Positions 18,278 to 30,414 of a stretch of DNA of 64,000 nucleotides are shown here, in pieces. The stretch spans positions 337,639 through 401,638 of the forward strand of contig NZ_JAEQNA010000004.1 of the NCBI RefSeq assembly GCF_016722895.1, written 5' to 3'. Origin of the DNA: Ramlibacter aurantiacus. Lineage in GTDB: Bacteria > Pseudomonadota > Gammaproteobacteria > Burkholderiales > Burkholderiaceae_C. A program made the position numbers and the translations under genes. Every line of letters starts with the position of its first letter. Position 1 is the first letter of the stretch. The notes under the pieces were generated by a model that was not told where the DNA came from, searched no databases, and was given only the letters and a program-made list of their open reading frames with translations.

Positions 18278-19108
18278 ATGGCGATTTCCGCCCCGACCCC
18301 TTCCGTGCATCGCGTGGCCGTCGCCGGCGCATCGGGCCGCATGGGACACATGTTGATCGAGGCCATTCGGGCCGCCGACGATTGCCGCCTGGCTGGCGCG
18401 CTCGACCTGCCCAGCAGCCCGGCCATCGGCAACGATGCCTCGGCGTTCCTCGGGCACGCGAGCGGCGTGCCCGTGACGGCCGATGTGCGCGAGGGGCTGT
18501 CCGATGTCGATGTCCTGATCGACTTCACCCGGCCCGAAGGCACGCTGGCTCACCTGGCCGCCTGCCGCGAACTCGGGGTGGGCGCGGTGATCGGCACCAC
18601 CGGCTTTTCCGACGCCCAGAAGGCCCAGATCGCGGAAGTGGCGCGTGACGTGCCGATCGTCATGGCGCCCAACATGAGCGTCGGCGTGAACGTCATGCTC
18701 AGGCTGCTGGAGACGGCGGCACAGGCCCTGGCGTCGGGCTACGACATCGAAGTGATCGAGGCGCACCACCGGCACAAGGTCGACGCCCCGTCGGGCACGG
18801 CCCTCAAGATGGGCGAGGTGATCGCCGAGGCGGTCGGCCGTGACCTCAGGCAGTGCGCGGTGTACGCCCGCGAGGGCATCACCGGCGAGCGCGATCCATC
18901 CACGATCGGGTTCTCCACGATCCGCGGGGGCGACATCGTGGGCGACCACACCGTGCTCTTCGCCGGCACCGGTGAGCGCATCGAGATCACGCATCGCTCC
19001 AGCAGCCGGGCCACCTACGCGCAGGGAAGCTTGCGTGCGGTGCGCTTCCTCGCCGGACGCAGCAGCGGCCTGTTCGACATGTTCGACGTGCTGGGGCTGC
19101 GCCCGTGA
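18278..19108 (+). CDS. dapB: 4-hydroxy-tetrahydrodipicolinate reductase
   Basis: A 276-residue NAD(P)H-dependent enzyme of the lysine and diaminopimelate pathway, needed for peptidoglycan. The nucleotide-binding motif VAGASGRMG is at residues 15-23. The catalytic and substrate-binding signature [15 protein letters not shown] is at about 161-175. It starts at ATG 18278, close behind bamE. exbB follows after 47 bases. Confidence 0.96.
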   Translation: MAISAPTPSVHRVAVAGASGRMGHMLIEAIRAADDCRLAGALDLPSSPAIGNDASAFLGHASGVPVTADVREGLSDVDVLIDFTRPEGTLAHLAACRELGVGAVIGTTGFSDAQKAQIAEVARDVPIVMAPNMSVGVNVMLRLLETAAQALASGYDIEVIEAHHRHKVDAPSGTALKMGEVIAEAVGRDLRQCAVYAREGITGERDPSTIGFSTIRGGDIVGDHTVLFAGTGERIEITHRSSSRATYAQGSLRAVRFLAGRSSGLFDMFDVLGLRP

Positions 19109-19155
19109 GCGGGTCCGCCTGCCCGTCCCCGCGGCTTGGCCCCACGGTGCACTAA

Positions 19156-19866
19156 GTGGCCGTCTGGGAGCTGCTGCGCCAGGGAGACGCGCTCACGCAG
19201 GTGCTCGCGCTCCTGCTGCTGTTCATGTCCGTCGGCAGTTGGGTCGTCATCGTCTGGAAGGGGTGGCTGCTGCGGCGCGCAGCCCGTGACGTGCCGCGCG
19301 GCACCGCTGCCTTCTGGCAGGCCGGCTCGGTGGCCGAGGCCTGCCAGCGGCTGCCTCATTTCGATCGCGAGTCGCTGGTGCTGCCCCTGGTGCAGGCCAC
19401 CCAGGCTCCGGCGCCCGGTCTGCTCGGGGCTGCCGGAGACCGCAGCCAGCAGCTCACGCGGCTGCTGCGCGATGCGCTGCACCGGGTGCTGGACAAGCTG
19501 CAGTTCGGCCAGGTCCTGCTGGCCACGGTCGGCTCGACGGCCCCCTTCATCGGACTGCTCGGCACCGTGTGGGGCATCTATCACGCGCTCACCGGGATCG
19601 CCGCCGCGGGCCAGATCACCATCGACCAGATCGCAGGCCCGGTCGGGGAAGCCCTGGTCATGACCGCGGCCGGACTCGCGGTCGCGATTCCCGCGGTGCT
19701 GGGCTACAACATCTTCGGCCGGCTCATCGCCCGCATCGAAGCCGACCTGGAAGGCTTCGCCCTCGACCTGCGCGAGCTGCTGGCCCAGGCGCCGCATTCG
19801 GCAGCGGATGACCTCGGCGCTTCCGAAGGCATGCGCGCACCTGGCGTGGCCAGCGTCGGTGCCTGA
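19156..19866 (+). CDS. exbB: MotA/TolQ/ExbB proton channel family protein
   Basis: A 236-residue inner-membrane protein with three hydrophobic segments (about residues 10-30, 118-140 and 162-185). The conserved stretch LATVGSTAPFIGLLGTVWGI is typical of ExbB and TolQ. With the next gene it forms a proton-driven motor that powers TonB-type uptake across the outer membrane. The start is GTG at 19156. No tonB gene is adjacent, and tolA/tolB/pal are also absent, so assignment to ExbB rather than TolQ rests on the gene pair and on the usual Comamonadaceae order. Confidence 0.88.
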   Translation: MAVWELLRQGDALTQVLALLLLFMSVGSWVVIVWKGWLLRRAARDVPRGTAAFWQAGSVAEACQRLPHFDRESLVLPLVQATQAPAPGLLGAAGDRSQQLTRLLRDALHRVLDKLQFGQVLLATVGSTAPFIGLLGTVWGIYHALTGIAAAGQITIDQIAGPVGEALVMTAAGLAVAIPAVLGYNIFGRLIARIEADLEGFALDLRELLAQAPHSAADDLGASEGMRAPGVASVGA

Positions 19867-19869
19867 GGC

Positions 19870-20283
<414 letters not shown>

Positions 20284-20322
20284 GCGAGCGGGCCGGGCGC
20301 AGGGCGGCACGACAGCCCACCC

Positions 20323-20328
20323 TACAAT
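20323..20328 (+). promoter_or_regulatory. -10 box of leuS
   Basis: TACAAT, with only 10 bases between it and the leuS ATG. If used, the message would have a leader of about 4 bases. Confidence 0.55.
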
Positions 20329-20338
20329 TTGCGCCACC

Positions 20339-22978
20339 ATGCAAGACAAGTACAACCACCTGGAAGTCGAGCGCGCGGCGCAGGCGCACTGGACCGCCCG
20401 CGATGCCTACCGGGTCGTCGAGGATTCGCACCGCAAGAAGTTCTACGCCTGCTCGATGCTGCCGTACCCCAGCGGCAAGCTGCACATGGGCCACGTGCGC
20501 AACTACACCATCAACGACATGCTCACGCGGTACCTGCGCATGAGCGGCTACAACGTGTTGATGCCCATGGGATGGGATGCCTTCGGCCTGCCGGCCGAGA
20601 ACGCCGCGCTGAAGAATGGCGTGCCGCCGGCGAAGTGGACCTACGACAACATCGCCTACATGAAGAAGCAGATGCAGGCGATGGGGCTGGCCATCGACTG
20701 GTCGCGCGAGGTCGCCACCTGCGATCCGGCCTACTACCGCTGGAACCAGTGGCTGTTCCTCAAGATGCTCGAAAAGGGCATCGCCTATCGCAAGACCCAG
20801 GTCGTCAACTGGGACCCGGTGGACCAGACGGTGCTGGCCAACGAGCAGGTCATCGACGGCAAGGGCTGGCGCACCGGTGCCGTGGTCGAAAAGCGCGAGA
20901 TCCCGGGCTACTACCTCAAGATCACCGACTACGCCGAGGAGTTGCTCCAGCACGTGCAGCACAAGCTGCCCGGCTGGCCGGAGCGCGTCAAGTTGATGCA
21001 GGAGAACTGGATCGGCAAGAGCGAGGGCGTGCGCTTCGCCTTCACGCACGACATCCGCGACGACGCCGGAGAGCTGATCGGCGGCGGGCGCATGTACGTG
21101 TTCACCACGCGCGCCGACACCATCATGGGCGTGACCTTCTGCGCCGTGGCACCCGAGCATCCGCTGGCCACCCAGGCGGCCCGCCGCGATCCCGCGCTGG
21201 CCGCCTTCATCGAGGAGTGCAAGAAGGGTGGCACCACCGAGGCCGAACTCGCGGTCAAGGACAAGGAGGGCATGCGCACCGGCCTGTCGGTGATCCATCC
21301 CATCACCCAGGAGCCGGTCGAGGTCTGGGTCGGCAACTACGTGCTCATGGGCTACGGCGACGGTGCCGTGATGGGCGTTCCCGGCCACGATGAACGCGAC
21401 TTCGCCTTCGCGCAGAAGTACGGCATCCCGATCGTGCAGGTGGTGCAGATCGATGGCGAAGCCTACGACTACGGCCGCTGGCAGGACTGGTATGCCGACA
21501 AGGAGCGCGGGCTGACCTGCAACTCCTTCGACTTCAGCGGCTTCAACTACAAGGATGCGGTCAATGCGGTGGCCCATGCGCTGGAGCGCAAGGGCCTGGG
21601 CGAGAAGAAGACCACCTGGCGCCTGCGTGACTGGGGCATCAGCCGCCAGCGCTACTGGGGCACCCCGATCCCCATCATCCACTGCGAGGAGCACGGCGCG
21701 GTGCCGGTGCCCGAGCAGGACCTGCCGGTGGTGCTGCCGCCCGACTGCGTGCCCGACGGCACCGGCAACCCGCTGAACCGCCGAGAGGACTTCCTGCGCT
21801 GCACCTGCCCGGTATGCGGCAAGGACGCGCGGCGCGAGACCGACACCATGGACACCTTCGTGGACAGCTCCTGGTACTTCATGCGCTATTGCGATCCGCA
21901 GCTGGACACCGCCATGGTGGGCGAGGGCACCCGCTACTGGATGCCGATGGACCAGTACATCGGCGGCATCGAGCACGCCATCCTGCACCTGCTGTACGCG
22001 CGCTTCTGGACCAAGGTCATGCGCGATCTGGGCCTGGTCACCATCGACGAGCCCTTCACCAGGCTGCTCACGCAGGGCATGGTGCTCAACGAGGCGTTTT
22101 CCCGCACCACCACGGGCAAGCAGTACTACTGGCAGCACGAGCTGGACATCGAGCGCGACGAGCACAACCGCGTGATCTCGGCCCGTTCCAAAGCCGATGG
22201 CCTGCCGGTGGACTACGAGGGCTGGACCACGATGTCCAAGTCCAAGAACAACGGCGTCGATCCGCAGGCGCTGATCGAGAAATACGGCGCTGACACCGCC
22301 CGCCTGTACACCATGTTCACCGCTCCGCCCGAGGCCACGCTCGAATGGAACGACGCGGCGCTGGAAGGCAGCTATCGCTTCCTGCGCCGGGTCTGGCAGT
22401 TCGGGCAGAAGCTCGGTGGCCACGAGGCGGTGGCCGGCCAGACCCACGCGCTGGCCCACCCGAGCGGCTTCGGCAAGGCGGTCAAGGCGCTGCGCCACGA
22501 GATCCACACGGTGCTGCGCCAGGTCGACTACGACTACGGCCGCATGCAATACAACACCGTGGTCTCCGGCGCCATGAAGATGCTCAACGCGCTGGAAGAC
22601 TTCAAGGCGCCCCAAGAGCCGGGCGCCCGTGCCGCGCTGGCGGAAGGCTTCGGCATCCTGTTGCGCGTGCTCTATCCGGCCACGCCGCACATCGCCCATG
22701 CGCTGTGGCAGCAGCTCGGCTACGCCGACCTGCACGGTGACCTGATCGACGCCCCCTGGCCGCACCTGGACGAACAGGCGCTGGTGCAGGACGAGGTCGA
22801 GCTGGTGCTGCAGGTCAACGGCAAGCACCGGGGCACCATCTCGGTGGCCGCGGGCGCGAGCCGCGAAGACATCGAGCGCGCAGCGCTCGCAAGCGAGGCC
22901 TTCCAGAAGTTCGCCGAGGGCAAGGCGCCGAAGAAGGTCATCATCGTTCCCAGCCGCCTGGTCAACGTCGTCGTCTGA
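20339..22978 (+). CDS. leuS: Leucyl-tRNA synthetase
   Basis: An 879-residue class I synthetase that charges tRNA-Leu. The HIGH-type motif is [15 protein letters not shown] (about residues 42-56), the editing domain lies in the middle, and the KMSKS motif is [10 protein letters not shown] (about 632-641). The N-terminus [18 protein letters not shown] matches E. coli LeuS, so ATG 20339 is the start even though no ribosome site is present. Length is normal (860-880). Confidence 0.98.
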   Translation: MQDKYNHLEVERAAQAHWTARDAYRVVEDSHRKKFYACSMLPYPSGKLHMGHVRNYTINDMLTRYLRMSGYNVLMPMGWDAFGLPAENAALKNGVPPAKWTYDNIAYMKKQMQAMGLAIDWSREVATCDPAYYRWNQWLFLKMLEKGIAYRKTQVVNWDPVDQTVLANEQVIDGKGWRTGAVVEKREIPGYYLKITDYAEELLQHVQHKLPGWPERVKLMQENWIGKSEGVRFAFTHDIRDDAGELIGGGRMYVFTTRADTIMGVTFCAVAPEHPLATQAARRDPALAAFIEECKKGGTTEAELAVKDKEGMRTGLSVIHPITQEPVEVWVGNYVLMGYGDGAVMGVPGHDERDFAFAQKYGIPIVQVVQIDGEAYDYGRWQDWYADKERGLTCNSFDFSGFNYKDAVNAVAHALERKGLGEKKTTWRLRDWGISRQRYWGTPIPIIHCEEHGAVPVPEQDLPVVLPPDCVPDGTGNPLNRREDFLRCTCPVCGKDARRETDTMDTFVDSSWYFMRYCDPQLDTAMVGEGTRYWMPMDQYIGGIEHAILHLLYARFWTKVMRDLGLVTIDEPFTRLLTQGMVLNEAFSRTTTGKQYYWQHELDIERDEHNRVISARSKADGLPVDYEGWTTMSKSKNNGVDPQALIEKYGADTARLYTMFTAPPEATLEWNDAALEGSYRFLRRVWQFGQKLGGHEAVAGQTHALAHPSGFGKAVKALRHEIHTVLRQVDYDYGRMQYNTVVSGAMKMLNALEDFKAPQEPGARAALAEGFGILLRVLYPATPHIAHALWQQLGYADLHGDLIDAPWPHLDEQALVQDEVELVLQVNGKHRGTISVAAGASREDIERAALASEAFQKFAEGKAPKKVIIVPSRLVNVVV

Positions 22979-23073
22979 ACGTGAGCCCTTCCTCGAAGCG
23001 CCTTCGGCCTGGCCGTGCGTTCGGTCACTTCTGTCGTGCAGACGTGCGAGCCGCATCGTGAGGTGAACCCATC

Positions 23074-23568
23074 GTGGATCGTCGTTCCCTGATCGTCATG
23101 GCCGGGCCCGCGCTGCTGGGGGCTTGCGGCTTCCAGCTGCGGCAGCCGCCCGAATTCGGCTTCGGCAGCGTCTACCTGGCGGTGCCCGGCAATTCGCCCT
23201 TGGTGGCCGAGCTGCGGCGCAACCTGCAGTCGGCGCGCAACCTGCGCGTGCTCGACGCGGGGGAGCCGCCGCAGTCCGCGGACGTCGTGCTCGAGCTTGG
23301 GCCCGAGCGGCGGCTGAAGACCGTGGTGGCGCGCAGCTCCGGCGGGCAGATCCGCGAGTTCCAGTTGCGCACCATCATCAGCTTCAACCTGCGCCGGCCC
23401 AACGGGGCCACGGTCATTCCGCCGACCGAACTGAGCCAGCACCGGGACATCAGCTTCAACGAATCGGCCGTGCTCTCCAAGGAAGCCGAGGAGAACCTCC
23501 TCTACCGCGACATGCAGGCCGACCTGGTGCAGCAGCTCATGCGGCGGCTGGCGGCCGTGAAGACTTGA
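23074..23568 (+). CDS. lptE: LPS-assembly lipoprotein LptE
   Basis: A 164-residue outer-membrane lipoprotein that plugs the LptD barrel and helps place lipopolysaccharide in the outer leaflet. The signal peptide ends in the lipobox LLGAC (Cys about residue 17), followed by GFQLRQPP, the usual LptE opening. The start is GTG at 23074. It lies between leuS and holA, its standard position in proteobacteria. Its stop is directly followed by repeat copy B. Confidence 0.93.
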   Translation: MDRRSLIVMAGPALLGACGFQLRQPPEFGFGSVYLAVPGNSPLVAELRRNLQSARNLRVLDAGEPPQSADVVLELGPERRLKTVVARSSGGQIREFQLRTIISFNLRRPNGATVIPPTELSQHRDISFNESAVLSKEAEENLLYRDMQADLVQQLMRRLAAVKT

Positions 23569-23652
23569 CCCCCCCGAAGTGCCGGCGGCGCCTCCCCCCA
23601 GGGGGCGCCACCGGCGGACGGGCGGAGCCGGATCCGCGGTGGCACTGGTCTT
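23569..23652 (+). repeat. Dispersed GC-rich intergenic repeat, copy B
   Basis: It begins CCCCCCCGAAGTGCCGGCGG right after the TGA of lptE, continues through CGCCTCCCCCCAGGGGGCGC and ends near GAGCCGGATCCGCGG. Both halves line up with copies A, C and D with scattered changes. Confidence 0.7.
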
Positions 23653-23688
23653 GAGCCGCTTCGGTCGTGGCGTACCTGGAGAACTGAA

Positions 23689-24762
23689 ATGCAATTGCCC
23701 ATCGCGCAGCTCGAGGCGCACCTGCAAAAGACGCTGCGGCCGCTGTACGCCATCCACGGCGACGAGCCCCTGCTGGTGCAGGAAGCGGCCGACGCGATTC
23801 GTGCGGCAGCCCGGCGCCAGGGCTACACCGAGCGCTCGGTGTTCACCGTGGCCGGCGCGCACTTCGACTGGAGCGCGGTGCTGGCCGCGGGCGGCTCGCT
23901 CAACCTGTTCGCGGACCGGCAGGTGCTCGAGGTCCGCATCCCGACCGGCAAGCCCGGCAAGGACGGCAGCCAGGCGCTCCAGCAGCTGGCCGAGCAGGCG
24001 CGCGGCAACGACAGCACGCTCACGCTGGTGCTGCTGCCTCGGCTGGACCGCGCCACCCGCAACGGCGGCTGGTTTGGCGCCCTCGAAAGCCACGGGGTCA
24101 CGCTGCAGGCCGACCCGGTGGAGCGCTCGGCCCTGCCGCAGTGGATCGCGCAGCGCCTGGCGCGTCAGCAGCAGCAGGTGCCCTCCGGCGAGGCCGGCCA
24201 GCGCATCCTGCAGTTCTTCGCCGACCGGGTCGAAGGCAACCTGCTGGCGGCCCACCAGGAGATCCAGAAACTGGCCCTGCTGTACCCCGCCGGGGAGCTG
24301 TCCTTCGAGCAGGTGGAAGCCGCGGTGCTCAACGTGGCCCGCTACGACGTGTTCAAGCTGTCCGAGGCGGTGCTGGCGGGGCAGGCGCGGCGCGTGCAGC
24401 GCATGCTCGACGGGCTGCAGGCCGAAGGCGAGGCCGAAGTGCTGGTGCACTACACGCTGGCCGAGGACATCCGGGCGCTCAAGCGAGTCAGCGACGCCAT
24501 GGCCGAGGGCCGGCCGTTGCCGATGGCCTTGCGCGAGCAGCGCGTCTGGGGGCTCAAGGAGCGCCTGTTCGAACGCGTGCTGCCGCTGCTCACCCCGCTC
24601 ACCCTCGAAAGCCTGCTGCACTCGGCGCACCAGGTCGATGGCATCGTCAAGGGCCTGAAGGCGCCCGGTTGGCCGAGCAACGGCTGGCAGGCGCTGCACC
24701 GCCTGGCCATGGAACTGTGCCTGGCGTGTGCCCTTCCACCGCGTGCCAGAATCGAATCATGA
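23689..24762 (+). CDS. holA: DNA polymerase III subunit delta
   Basis: A 357-residue clamp-loader subunit that opens the beta sliding clamp. The N-terminal domain has the family segment [20 protein letters not shown] (about residues 18-37). Later, [18 protein letters not shown] and [15 protein letters not shown] fit delta. Length fits the family (340-360). The gene sits between lptE and proA as in many betaproteobacteria. Its TGA overlaps the ATG of proA. Confidence 0.95.
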   Translation: MQLPIAQLEAHLQKTLRPLYAIHGDEPLLVQEAADAIRAAARRQGYTERSVFTVAGAHFDWSAVLAAGGSLNLFADRQVLEVRIPTGKPGKDGSQALQQLAEQARGNDSTLTLVLLPRLDRATRNGGWFGALESHGVTLQADPVERSALPQWIAQRLARQQQQVPSGEAGQRILQFFADRVEGNLLAAHQEIQKLALLYPAGELSFEQVEAAVLNVARYDVFKLSEAVLAGQARRVQRMLDGLQAEGEAEVLVHYTLAEDIRALKRVSDAMAEGRPLPMALREQRVWGLKERLFERVLPLLTPLTLESLLHSAHQVDGIVKGLKAPGWPSNGWQALHRLAMELCLACALPPRARIES

Positions 24763-26042
24763 ACGCCTTGAACATCGCCGAGACCATGAACGCCATGGGT
24801 GCGCAGGCCCGGCAGGCCTCGGCCGCCATGGCCAGGTCGCCGGCCGCCGTGCGCAGCCGAGCCCTCAAGCGACTGGCCGCCCTGCTGCGGGAGAACGCGC
24901 AGGCGCTGGGCGCGGACAACGCCCGCGACATCGAACGCGCCACCCGGGCCGGGTTGGCGGCGCCCCTGGTCGATCGCCTGCGACTCACGCCCAAGGTCAT
25001 CGATACGGTGGCCGAGGGCTGCGAGCAGCTGGCGGCCATGCCCGACATCATTGGCGAGATCGTGGGCATGCGGCAGCAGCCCAGCGGCATCCGCGTGGGC
25101 CAGATGCGCGTGCCCATCGGGGTGTTCGGCATGATCTTCGAGAGCCGGCCCAACGTCACCATCGAGGCGGCCAGCCTGTCCATCAAGAGCGGCAACGCCT
25201 GCATCCTGCGCGGCGGCTCCGAGGCCATCGAGTCCAACAAGGCACTGGCGGCGCTGGTGCGCCGCGCCCTCGATGACGCCGGCCTGCCGCCGGATGCGGT
25301 GCAGCTGGTGCCCACCACCGACCGCGAGGCCGTGGGCCAGCTGATCGCCATGCCGCAGTTCGTCGACGTGATCATCCCGCGCGGCGGCAAAGGCCTCATC
25401 GAGCGCATCAGCCGCGACGCGAAGGTGCCGGTCATCAAGCATCTCGACGGCAACTGCCACACCTATGTCGACGACCCATGCGACCTCGACATGGCGGTGC
25501 GCGTGACCGACAACGCCAAGACCCAGAAATACAGCCCCTGCAACGCCAGCGAAGGCCTGCTGGTGGCGCGCGCGGTCGCGCCGCAGTTCCTGCCGCGCAT
25601 CGGCGCGGTGTTCGCCGCCAAGGACGTCGAGATGCGCTGCGACGCCGAGTCTGGCGCGCTGATGCGTGGCGTGCCCGGGGCCCGCGTGGTCGACGCCACC
25701 GAGCAGGACTGGTTCGAGGAATACCTGGCGCCCATCATCAGCATCAAGGTGGTGGCCGGGCTGGATGAAGCCATCGCGCACATCAACCACTACGGCAGCC
25801 ACCACACCGACGCCATCCTCACGCGCGACCACCTGCACGCGCAGCGCTTCCTGCGCGAGGTCGATTCGGCCAGCGTGATGGTCAACGCCAGCACCCGCTT
25901 CGCCGACGGCTTCGAGTACGGGCTGGGCGCCGAGATCGGCATCAGCACCGACAAGTTCCACGCCCGCGGGCCGGTGGGCATCGAGGGCCTGACCTCGCTG
26001 AAGTGGGTGGTGCTGGGCGAAGGCGAGATTCGCAAGGGATGA
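24759..26042 (+). CDS. proA: Gamma-glutamyl phosphate reductase
   Basis: A 427-residue NADPH-dependent enzyme, the second step of proline synthesis from glutamate. It shows [12 protein letters not shown] and [10 protein letters not shown] in the nucleotide-binding domain. The catalytic cysteine is in [13 protein letters not shown] (about residue 263). The ATG overlaps the holA stop codon (ATGA), and the next gene again overlaps its stop, so holA-proA-26039 appear translationally coupled. Confidence 0.97.
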   Translation: MNALNIAETMNAMGAQARQASAAMARSPAAVRSRALKRLAALLRENAQALGADNARDIERATRAGLAAPLVDRLRLTPKVIDTVAEGCEQLAAMPDIIGEIVGMRQQPSGIRVGQMRVPIGVFGMIFESRPNVTIEAASLSIKSGNACILRGGSEAIESNKALAALVRRALDDAGLPPDAVQLVPTTDREAVGQLIAMPQFVDVIIPRGGKGLIERISRDAKVPVIKHLDGNCHTYVDDPCDLDMAVRVTDNAKTQKYSPCNASEGLLVARAVAPQFLPRIGAVFAAKDVEMRCDAESGALMRGVPGARVVDATEQDWFEEYLAPIISIKVVAGLDEAIAHINHYGSHHTDAILTRDHLHAQRFLREVDSASVMVNASTRFADGFEYGLGAEIGISTDKFHARGPVGIEGLTSLKWVVLGEGEIRKG

Positions 26043-27049
26043 CCACCTACTGGCCCTCCTGCGGCTGGGAGCTGCTCCAGCATGACGCGCACGGGCGCCT
26101 GCTCGTCACGGACGACTACCTGCGGCACCTGCTGGGCCGGCCGGAGCTGGCGCCCATCGCGCAATCGTGCGATGCGGAACAGGCGCTGCACAGGGCGCTG
26201 CTGAGCGAGCCACGCCGCAGCGTCGCCGATACCGAGCTCGACCGTCTGCAGGACGCCGATGCCCGCGCCAACTACGCCATCTGGTTGCGGTTCCGCCAGC
26301 GCCTGCTGGCCCAGCCCACGCTGGAGGCCAGCTACCTGCAGATCTTCCGCTCCCAGGTCGACGTGCCGCCGCTGCTGGTGCACGAGCTCACCCAGGTGCT
26401 GCTGCGGCAGGCGCTGGGCGATGCCTGCACGCCCTTCGAAGCGCGCGCCGCCGAGATGCTGTTCCGGCCCCAGAAGATCGCGTTGCCGGGCGATGGGCAG
26501 GTGATGGCGGCCGACGACGACACCGTGGATCGCTTGGCCGTGGCCTCCTTCGGCGATCTGGGCGAACTGCTGCGGCAAGCCGGCGCGCCGCTGCGCAGCG
26601 CCGAGCTCGACGTGCTGCGCCCGGAGGTCGAGGACGATTACTGGCCGCGCAGCGAAGCGCATGACTGGGTGCTGCCCATCCACCATGGCCAGCCCGGGCT
26701 CGAGGCCCTGTGCCGGGTGATGGAGCGCTGGATCGCGCAGCTGCTCGGGCTGCAGGTTCGGGTGGCGGTCGAACGCGAGATCGACGACGAGCAATGGGTC
26801 TGGCACGTGGGCCTGGACGCCGAAGCCAGCGCCGTGCTCAACGCGCTTTACCAGGGCCAGGAAATCGAATCGGCGCGCATGGAGCGCATGCTCTGCCTGT
26901 TCAGCCTCCGGTTCGCCGACCCGTCGGCCGCGCGCCCCGAGCTGGCGGGCCATCCGGTGTACCTGGCCATGGCCATGGACGCCGCCCAGCGGCTGCGGCT
27001 CAAGCCCCAGAACCTGCTGCTGAACCTGCCCCTGGCGCGGCCGTCGTAG
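26039..27049 (+). CDS. Conserved protein of unknown function (DUF6352-like)
   Basis: A 336-residue soluble protein starting [20 protein letters not shown]. It appears in many betaproteobacteria next to proA and I associate it with DUF6352, from memory only. No membrane helix or signal is visible. A run of acidic residues and Trp near the middle ([20 protein letters not shown]) is striking. No catalytic motif is evident. ATG 26039 overlaps the proA stop codon; the upstream extension of the frame lies inside proA and is rejected. Confidence 0.8.
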   Translation: MTTYWPSCGWELLQHDAHGRLLVTDDYLRHLLGRPELAPIAQSCDAEQALHRALLSEPRRSVADTELDRLQDADARANYAIWLRFRQRLLAQPTLEASYLQIFRSQVDVPPLLVHELTQVLLRQALGDACTPFEARAAEMLFRPQKIALPGDGQVMAADDDTVDRLAVASFGDLGELLRQAGAPLRSAELDVLRPEVEDDYWPRSEAHDWVLPIHHGQPGLEALCRVMERWIAQLLGLQVRVAVEREIDDEQWVWHVGLDAEASAVLNALYQGQEIESARMERMLCLFSLRFADPSAARPELAGHPVYLAMAMDAAQRLRLKPQNLLLNLPLARPS

Positions 27050-27105
27050 GCGCAGGTGCGGCCGAGCCCGCGCCGGGCCTTGCCCTGCGCGCCGCAGCCC
27101 AAATC

Positions 27106-27111
27106 TAGAAT
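27106..27111 (+). promoter_or_regulatory. -10 box of gshA
   Basis: TAGAAT, 39 bases before the gshA ATG. A ribosome site (GGAAGG) stands between, so this gene has a normal leader. Confidence 0.4.
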
Positions 27112-27150
27112 GGGCTTCGGCATTCCCGTTCCCGGAAGGCGATCCCCCGC

Positions 27151-28443
27151 ATGGTTCCCCATCTCACCACCGCCTTGAGCGGCCCCATCAACGAGCTCGA
27201 GCAGCGCGTGCTCGAGTCCATGCCCGCCATCGAGCGCTGGTTCCGCCTCGAGTGGATGGAGCACACGCCGCCGTTCTACTGCTCGGTCGACATCCGCAAT
27301 GCCGGGTTCAAGCTCGCGCCGGTGGACACCAACCTCTTCCCCGGCGGCTGGAACCACCTGACCCCGGAGATGCTGCCGCTGGCGGTGCAGGCGGCCATGG
27401 CGGCCATCGAGAAGATCTGCCCGGAAGCCAAGAACCTGCTGATCATTCCGGAGAACGACACCGGCAACACCTTCTACCTGAGCAACATCGCCCAGCTCGA
27501 ACGGATCTTCCACATGGCCGGGCTGAACGTGCGCGTCGGATCGGTGAACCCGGACATCAAGGAGCCGACCCGCATCGACATCCCCGGCGGCGAGACCCTC
27601 TGCCTCGAGCCGGTGGTGCGCGGCAAATATCGCCTGGGCCTGAAGGACTTCGATCCCTGCACCATCCTGCTGAACAACGATCTGTCGGCGGGGCCGCCGG
27701 GTATCCTGGAAGAGCTGCACGAGCAGTACCTGCTGCCGCCGCTGCACGCGGGCTGGACCGTGCGGCGCAAGAGCCGGCACTTCCAGAGCTACGAGGAAGT
27801 GGCCAAGCGCTTCGGCAAGATGCTGGGCATCGACCCCTGGCTCATCAACCCGATGTTCAACACCTGCGGCGAAGTCGACATGAGCCAGGACGAAGGCATG
27901 GAGTGCCTGCGGACCAACGTCGACGCGCTGCTTGGCCGCGTCCGCAAGAAATACAAGGAATACGGCATCAACGAGAAGCCGTTCGTGATCGTGAAGGCCG
28001 ACAACGGCAGCTACGGCATGGGCATCGTGACGGTGCGCGACGTGCGCGACCTCGAGCGGCTGCTGCCGGCCCTGCAGGAGCGTGCCAACCGTCCCGGCGG
28101 CCAGGCCGCGCGCGGCGTGATCATCCAGGAGGGCGTGCTCACCAACGAGCGCATGCACCAGGCAGTGGCCGAGCCGGTGGTCTACATGATGGACCGCTAC
28201 GTGGTGGGCGGCTTCTACCGCGTGCATGCCGAGCGCGGTGTCGACGAGAACCTCAACGCGCCGGGCGCCGGGTTCGTCCCGCTGGCCTTCGCGGAGAGCA
28301 CCCGGCTGCCGCAGCCGGGCCAGAAGCCCGGCGCCAGCGCCCCCAACCGCTTCTACATGTACGGCGTGATCGCCCGGCTGGCCATGCTGGCGGCCAGCTA
28401 CGAACTCGAAGCCACCGATCCCGAAGCCGAAATCTACGACTGA
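27151..28443 (+). CDS. gshA: Glutamate--cysteine ligase (proteobacterial type)
   Basis: A 430-residue enzyme for the first, rate-limiting step of glutathione synthesis. It is the type found in beta- and acidithiobacilli-like proteobacteria rather than the E. coli type: the segments [20 protein letters not shown] and [17 protein letters not shown] and its length support this. gshB lies 2 kb downstream with the potassium transporter kup in between. GGAAGG precedes the ATG. Confidence 0.93.
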   Translation: MVPHLTTALSGPINELEQRVLESMPAIERWFRLEWMEHTPPFYCSVDIRNAGFKLAPVDTNLFPGGWNHLTPEMLPLAVQAAMAAIEKICPEAKNLLIIPENDTGNTFYLSNIAQLERIFHMAGLNVRVGSVNPDIKEPTRIDIPGGETLCLEPVVRGKYRLGLKDFDPCTILLNNDLSAGPPGILEELHEQYLLPPLHAGWTVRRKSRHFQSYEEVAKRFGKMLGIDPWLINPMFNTCGEVDMSQDEGMECLRTNVDALLGRVRKKYKEYGINEKPFVIVKADNGSYGMGIVTVRDVRDLERLLPALQERANRPGGQAARGVIIQEGVLTNERMHQAVAEPVVYMMDRYVVGGFYRVHAERGVDENLNAPGAGFVPLAFAESTRLPQPGQKPGASAPNRFYMYGVIARLAMLAASYELEATDPEAEIYD

Positions 28444-28483
28444 CCCGCCGTCCCGGCCGTCCAGGCCGTCCGGGCGGCGGGCG

Positions 28484-28489
28484 CACAAT
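28484..28489 (+). promoter_or_regulatory. -10-like box of kup
   Basis: CACAAT, with 10 bases between it and ATG 28500. It differs from the consensus at two positions, and the -35 region is unclear. Confidence 0.4.
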
Positions 28490-28499
28490 ACCGCCTTCC

Positions 28500-30401
28500 A
28501 TGACCGGCCGCCTCATCGGGCGGCCTCTTCTTGTGCCAACTCCCAAATCCTCGCTCGCGGGCCTCACCTTGGCCGCCATCGGAGTCGTCTACGGTGACAT
28601 CGGCACCAGCGTGCTGTATGCGCTCAAGGAGGTGTTCGGCTCCGGCCACGTGCCGTTCACCCAGGCCAACGTCTACGGCATCCTGTCCATCCTGTTCTGG
28701 ACGCTCACCACCATCGTGTCGCTCAAGTACGTGGTGCTGGTCCTGCGCGCGGACAACAAGGGCGAGGGCGGGCTGGTGGCGATGCTGGCGCTCGCCTCCC
28801 AGGCGGTGAAGGACAAGCCGCGCTTGCGCAGCGCCTTGCTCACCATCGGAATCTTCGGCACCTGCCTGTTCTACGGCGACGGGGTCATCACGCCGGCGAT
28901 CTCGGTGCTGTCGGCGGTCGAGGGCCTGGAGGTCGTCTCGCCCCGCTTCACCGGGTATGTGATCCCGCTCACGCTGCTGATCCTGTTCGGTCTGTTCGCG
29001 GTGCAAAAGCGAGGCACGGCCGGGATCGGCAAGTTCTTCGGGCCGATCACCCTCGCCTGGTTCGGCGTGATCGCCCTGATGGGGGTGATGCACATCCTGC
29101 GCCATCCGGAGATCCTGCTGGCCCTGTCGCCGCACCACGCCTTGCGCTTCATGCTGGCCGAGCCCGGCACCACCTTCATCATCCTGGGCGCGGTGGTGCT
29201 GGTGGTCACCGGCGCCGAGGCGCTCTATGCGGACCTCGGCCATTTCGGCAAGCGACCGATCCGCCTGGCCTGGTTCTCGGCCGTCATGCCGGCGCTGACC
29301 CTCAACTATTTCGGCCAGGGCGCCCTGCTGCTGGAGCAGCCGGCGGCCGTGCGCAACCCGTTCTACATGATGGCGCCCGAGTGGGCGCTGCTGCCGCTGG
29401 TGGGGCTGGCGACGGCGGCCACCGTGATCGCCTCCCAGGCGCTCATCACCGGTGCCTTCAGCGTCACCAAGCAGGTGATCCAGCTGGGCTACCTGCCGCG
29501 GCTGGCGATCCAGCACACCAGCGTGCGCGAAGCCGGCCAGGTCTACCTGCCCTTCGTCAACTGGGGCCTGTTCGTCGCCATCGTGCTGGCGGTGGTGCTG
29601 TTCCGCTCGTCCAGCAACCTGGCATCGGCCTATGGCATCGCGGTGACCCTGGACATGCTGATCACCACCGTCCTGACCTTCTTCGTCATCCGCTACGGCT
29701 GGAAGTACCCGCTGTGGCTGTGCGTGGCCGCCACCGGTGTGTTCTTCGTCATCGACGCCGCCTTCTTCGCCTCCAACCTGCTGAAGTTCTTCGACGGTGG
29801 CTGGTTTCCCATCCTGATCGGCATCGGCATCTTCACGCTCATGATGACCTGGATGAGCGGCCGGACCATCCTCAACGAGGCCTTGCGCACCGACGCCATC
29901 GACCTGCGCAGCTTCCTCGACGCCGTGTTCGTGAGCCCGCCGGTGCGGGTCTCGGGAACCGCGGTCTTCCTCACGGCGGAGCCGGGCTCGGTGCCCAATG
30001 CGCTGCTGCACAACCTCAAGCACAACAAGGTGCTGCACCAGCAGAACGTCTTCGTCACGGTGCGCAGCCACGAAACGCCCTGGGTGGGGATGAGTCGCCG
30101 GCTCGATGTGGAGGCGCTGGGCCACGACTGCTGGCAGGTCATCGTCCACTACGGTTTCAAGAATGACCCCGACGTGCCGCGCGCGCTGGAGCTGATGCGC
30201 AACCGGGGCTGCGAGCTCGACCCGATGACGACCAGCTATTTCCTGTCGCGGGACGTGGTCGTCCCGCATGTGGGTAGTGGCATGGCGCTGTGGCGCGAGA
30301 AACTCTTCGCCCAGATGCACCGCAACGCCAGTGCGGCGGCCGACTTCCTGAAGCTTCCCAACAATGCGGTGGTGGAGCTGGGCTCCAAAGTCTCCATCTG
30401 A
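28500..30401 (+). CDS. kup: Low-affinity potassium transporter Kup
   Basis: A 633-residue K+/H+ symporter of the inner membrane with about 12 helices in the first 450 residues and a cytosolic C-terminal part. The family motif [20 protein letters not shown] is at about residues 21-40, and GGLVAML follows the loop LRADNKGEG. Two starts are possible: ATG 28500, placed close behind a -10-like box, or GTG 28533, just past a hairpin with a T-rich tail. I chose ATG 28500 because it fits the short-leader pattern seen at other genes here. It lies between gshA and gshB. Confidence 0.93.
   Translation: MTGRLIGRPLLVPTPKSSLAGLTLAAIGVVYGDIGTSVLYALKEVFGSGHVPFTQANVYGILSILFWTLTTIVSLKYVVLVLRADNKGEGGLVAMLALASQAVKDKPRLRSALLTIGIFGTCLFYGDGVITPAISVLSAVEGLEVVSPRFTGYVIPLTLLILFGLFAVQKRGTAGIGKFFGPITLAWFGVIALMGVMHILRHPEILLALSPHHALRFMLAEPGTTFIILGAVVLVVTGAEALYADLGHFGKRPIRLAWFSAVMPALTLNYFGQGALLLEQPAAVRNPFYMMAPEWALLPLVGLATAATVIASQALITGAFSVTKQVIQLGYLPRLAIQHTSVREAGQVYLPFVNWGLFVAIVLAVVLFRSSSNLASAYGIAVTLDMLITTVLTFFVIRYGWKYPLWLCVAATGVFFVIDAAFFASNLLKFFDGGWFPILIGIGIFTLMMTWMSGRTILNEALRTDAIDLRSFLDAVFVSPPVRVSGTAVFLTAEPGSVPNALLHNLKHNKVLHQQNVFVTVRSHETPWVGMSRRLDVEALGHDCWQVIVHYGFKNDPDVPRALELMRNRGCELDPMTTSYFLSRDVVVPHVGSGMALWREKLFAQMHRNASAAADFLKLPNNAVVELGSKVSI
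28506..28532 (+). terminator. Hairpin with T-rich tail at the kup start
   Basis: GGCCGCC-TCATCG-GGCGGCC is a 7-base stem followed by TCTTCTT. It looks like an intrinsic terminator for gshA, yet it lies inside the first codons of kup if ATG 28500 is used. Confidence 0.5.
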
Positions 30402-30414
30402 ATGCCTGCACCCG

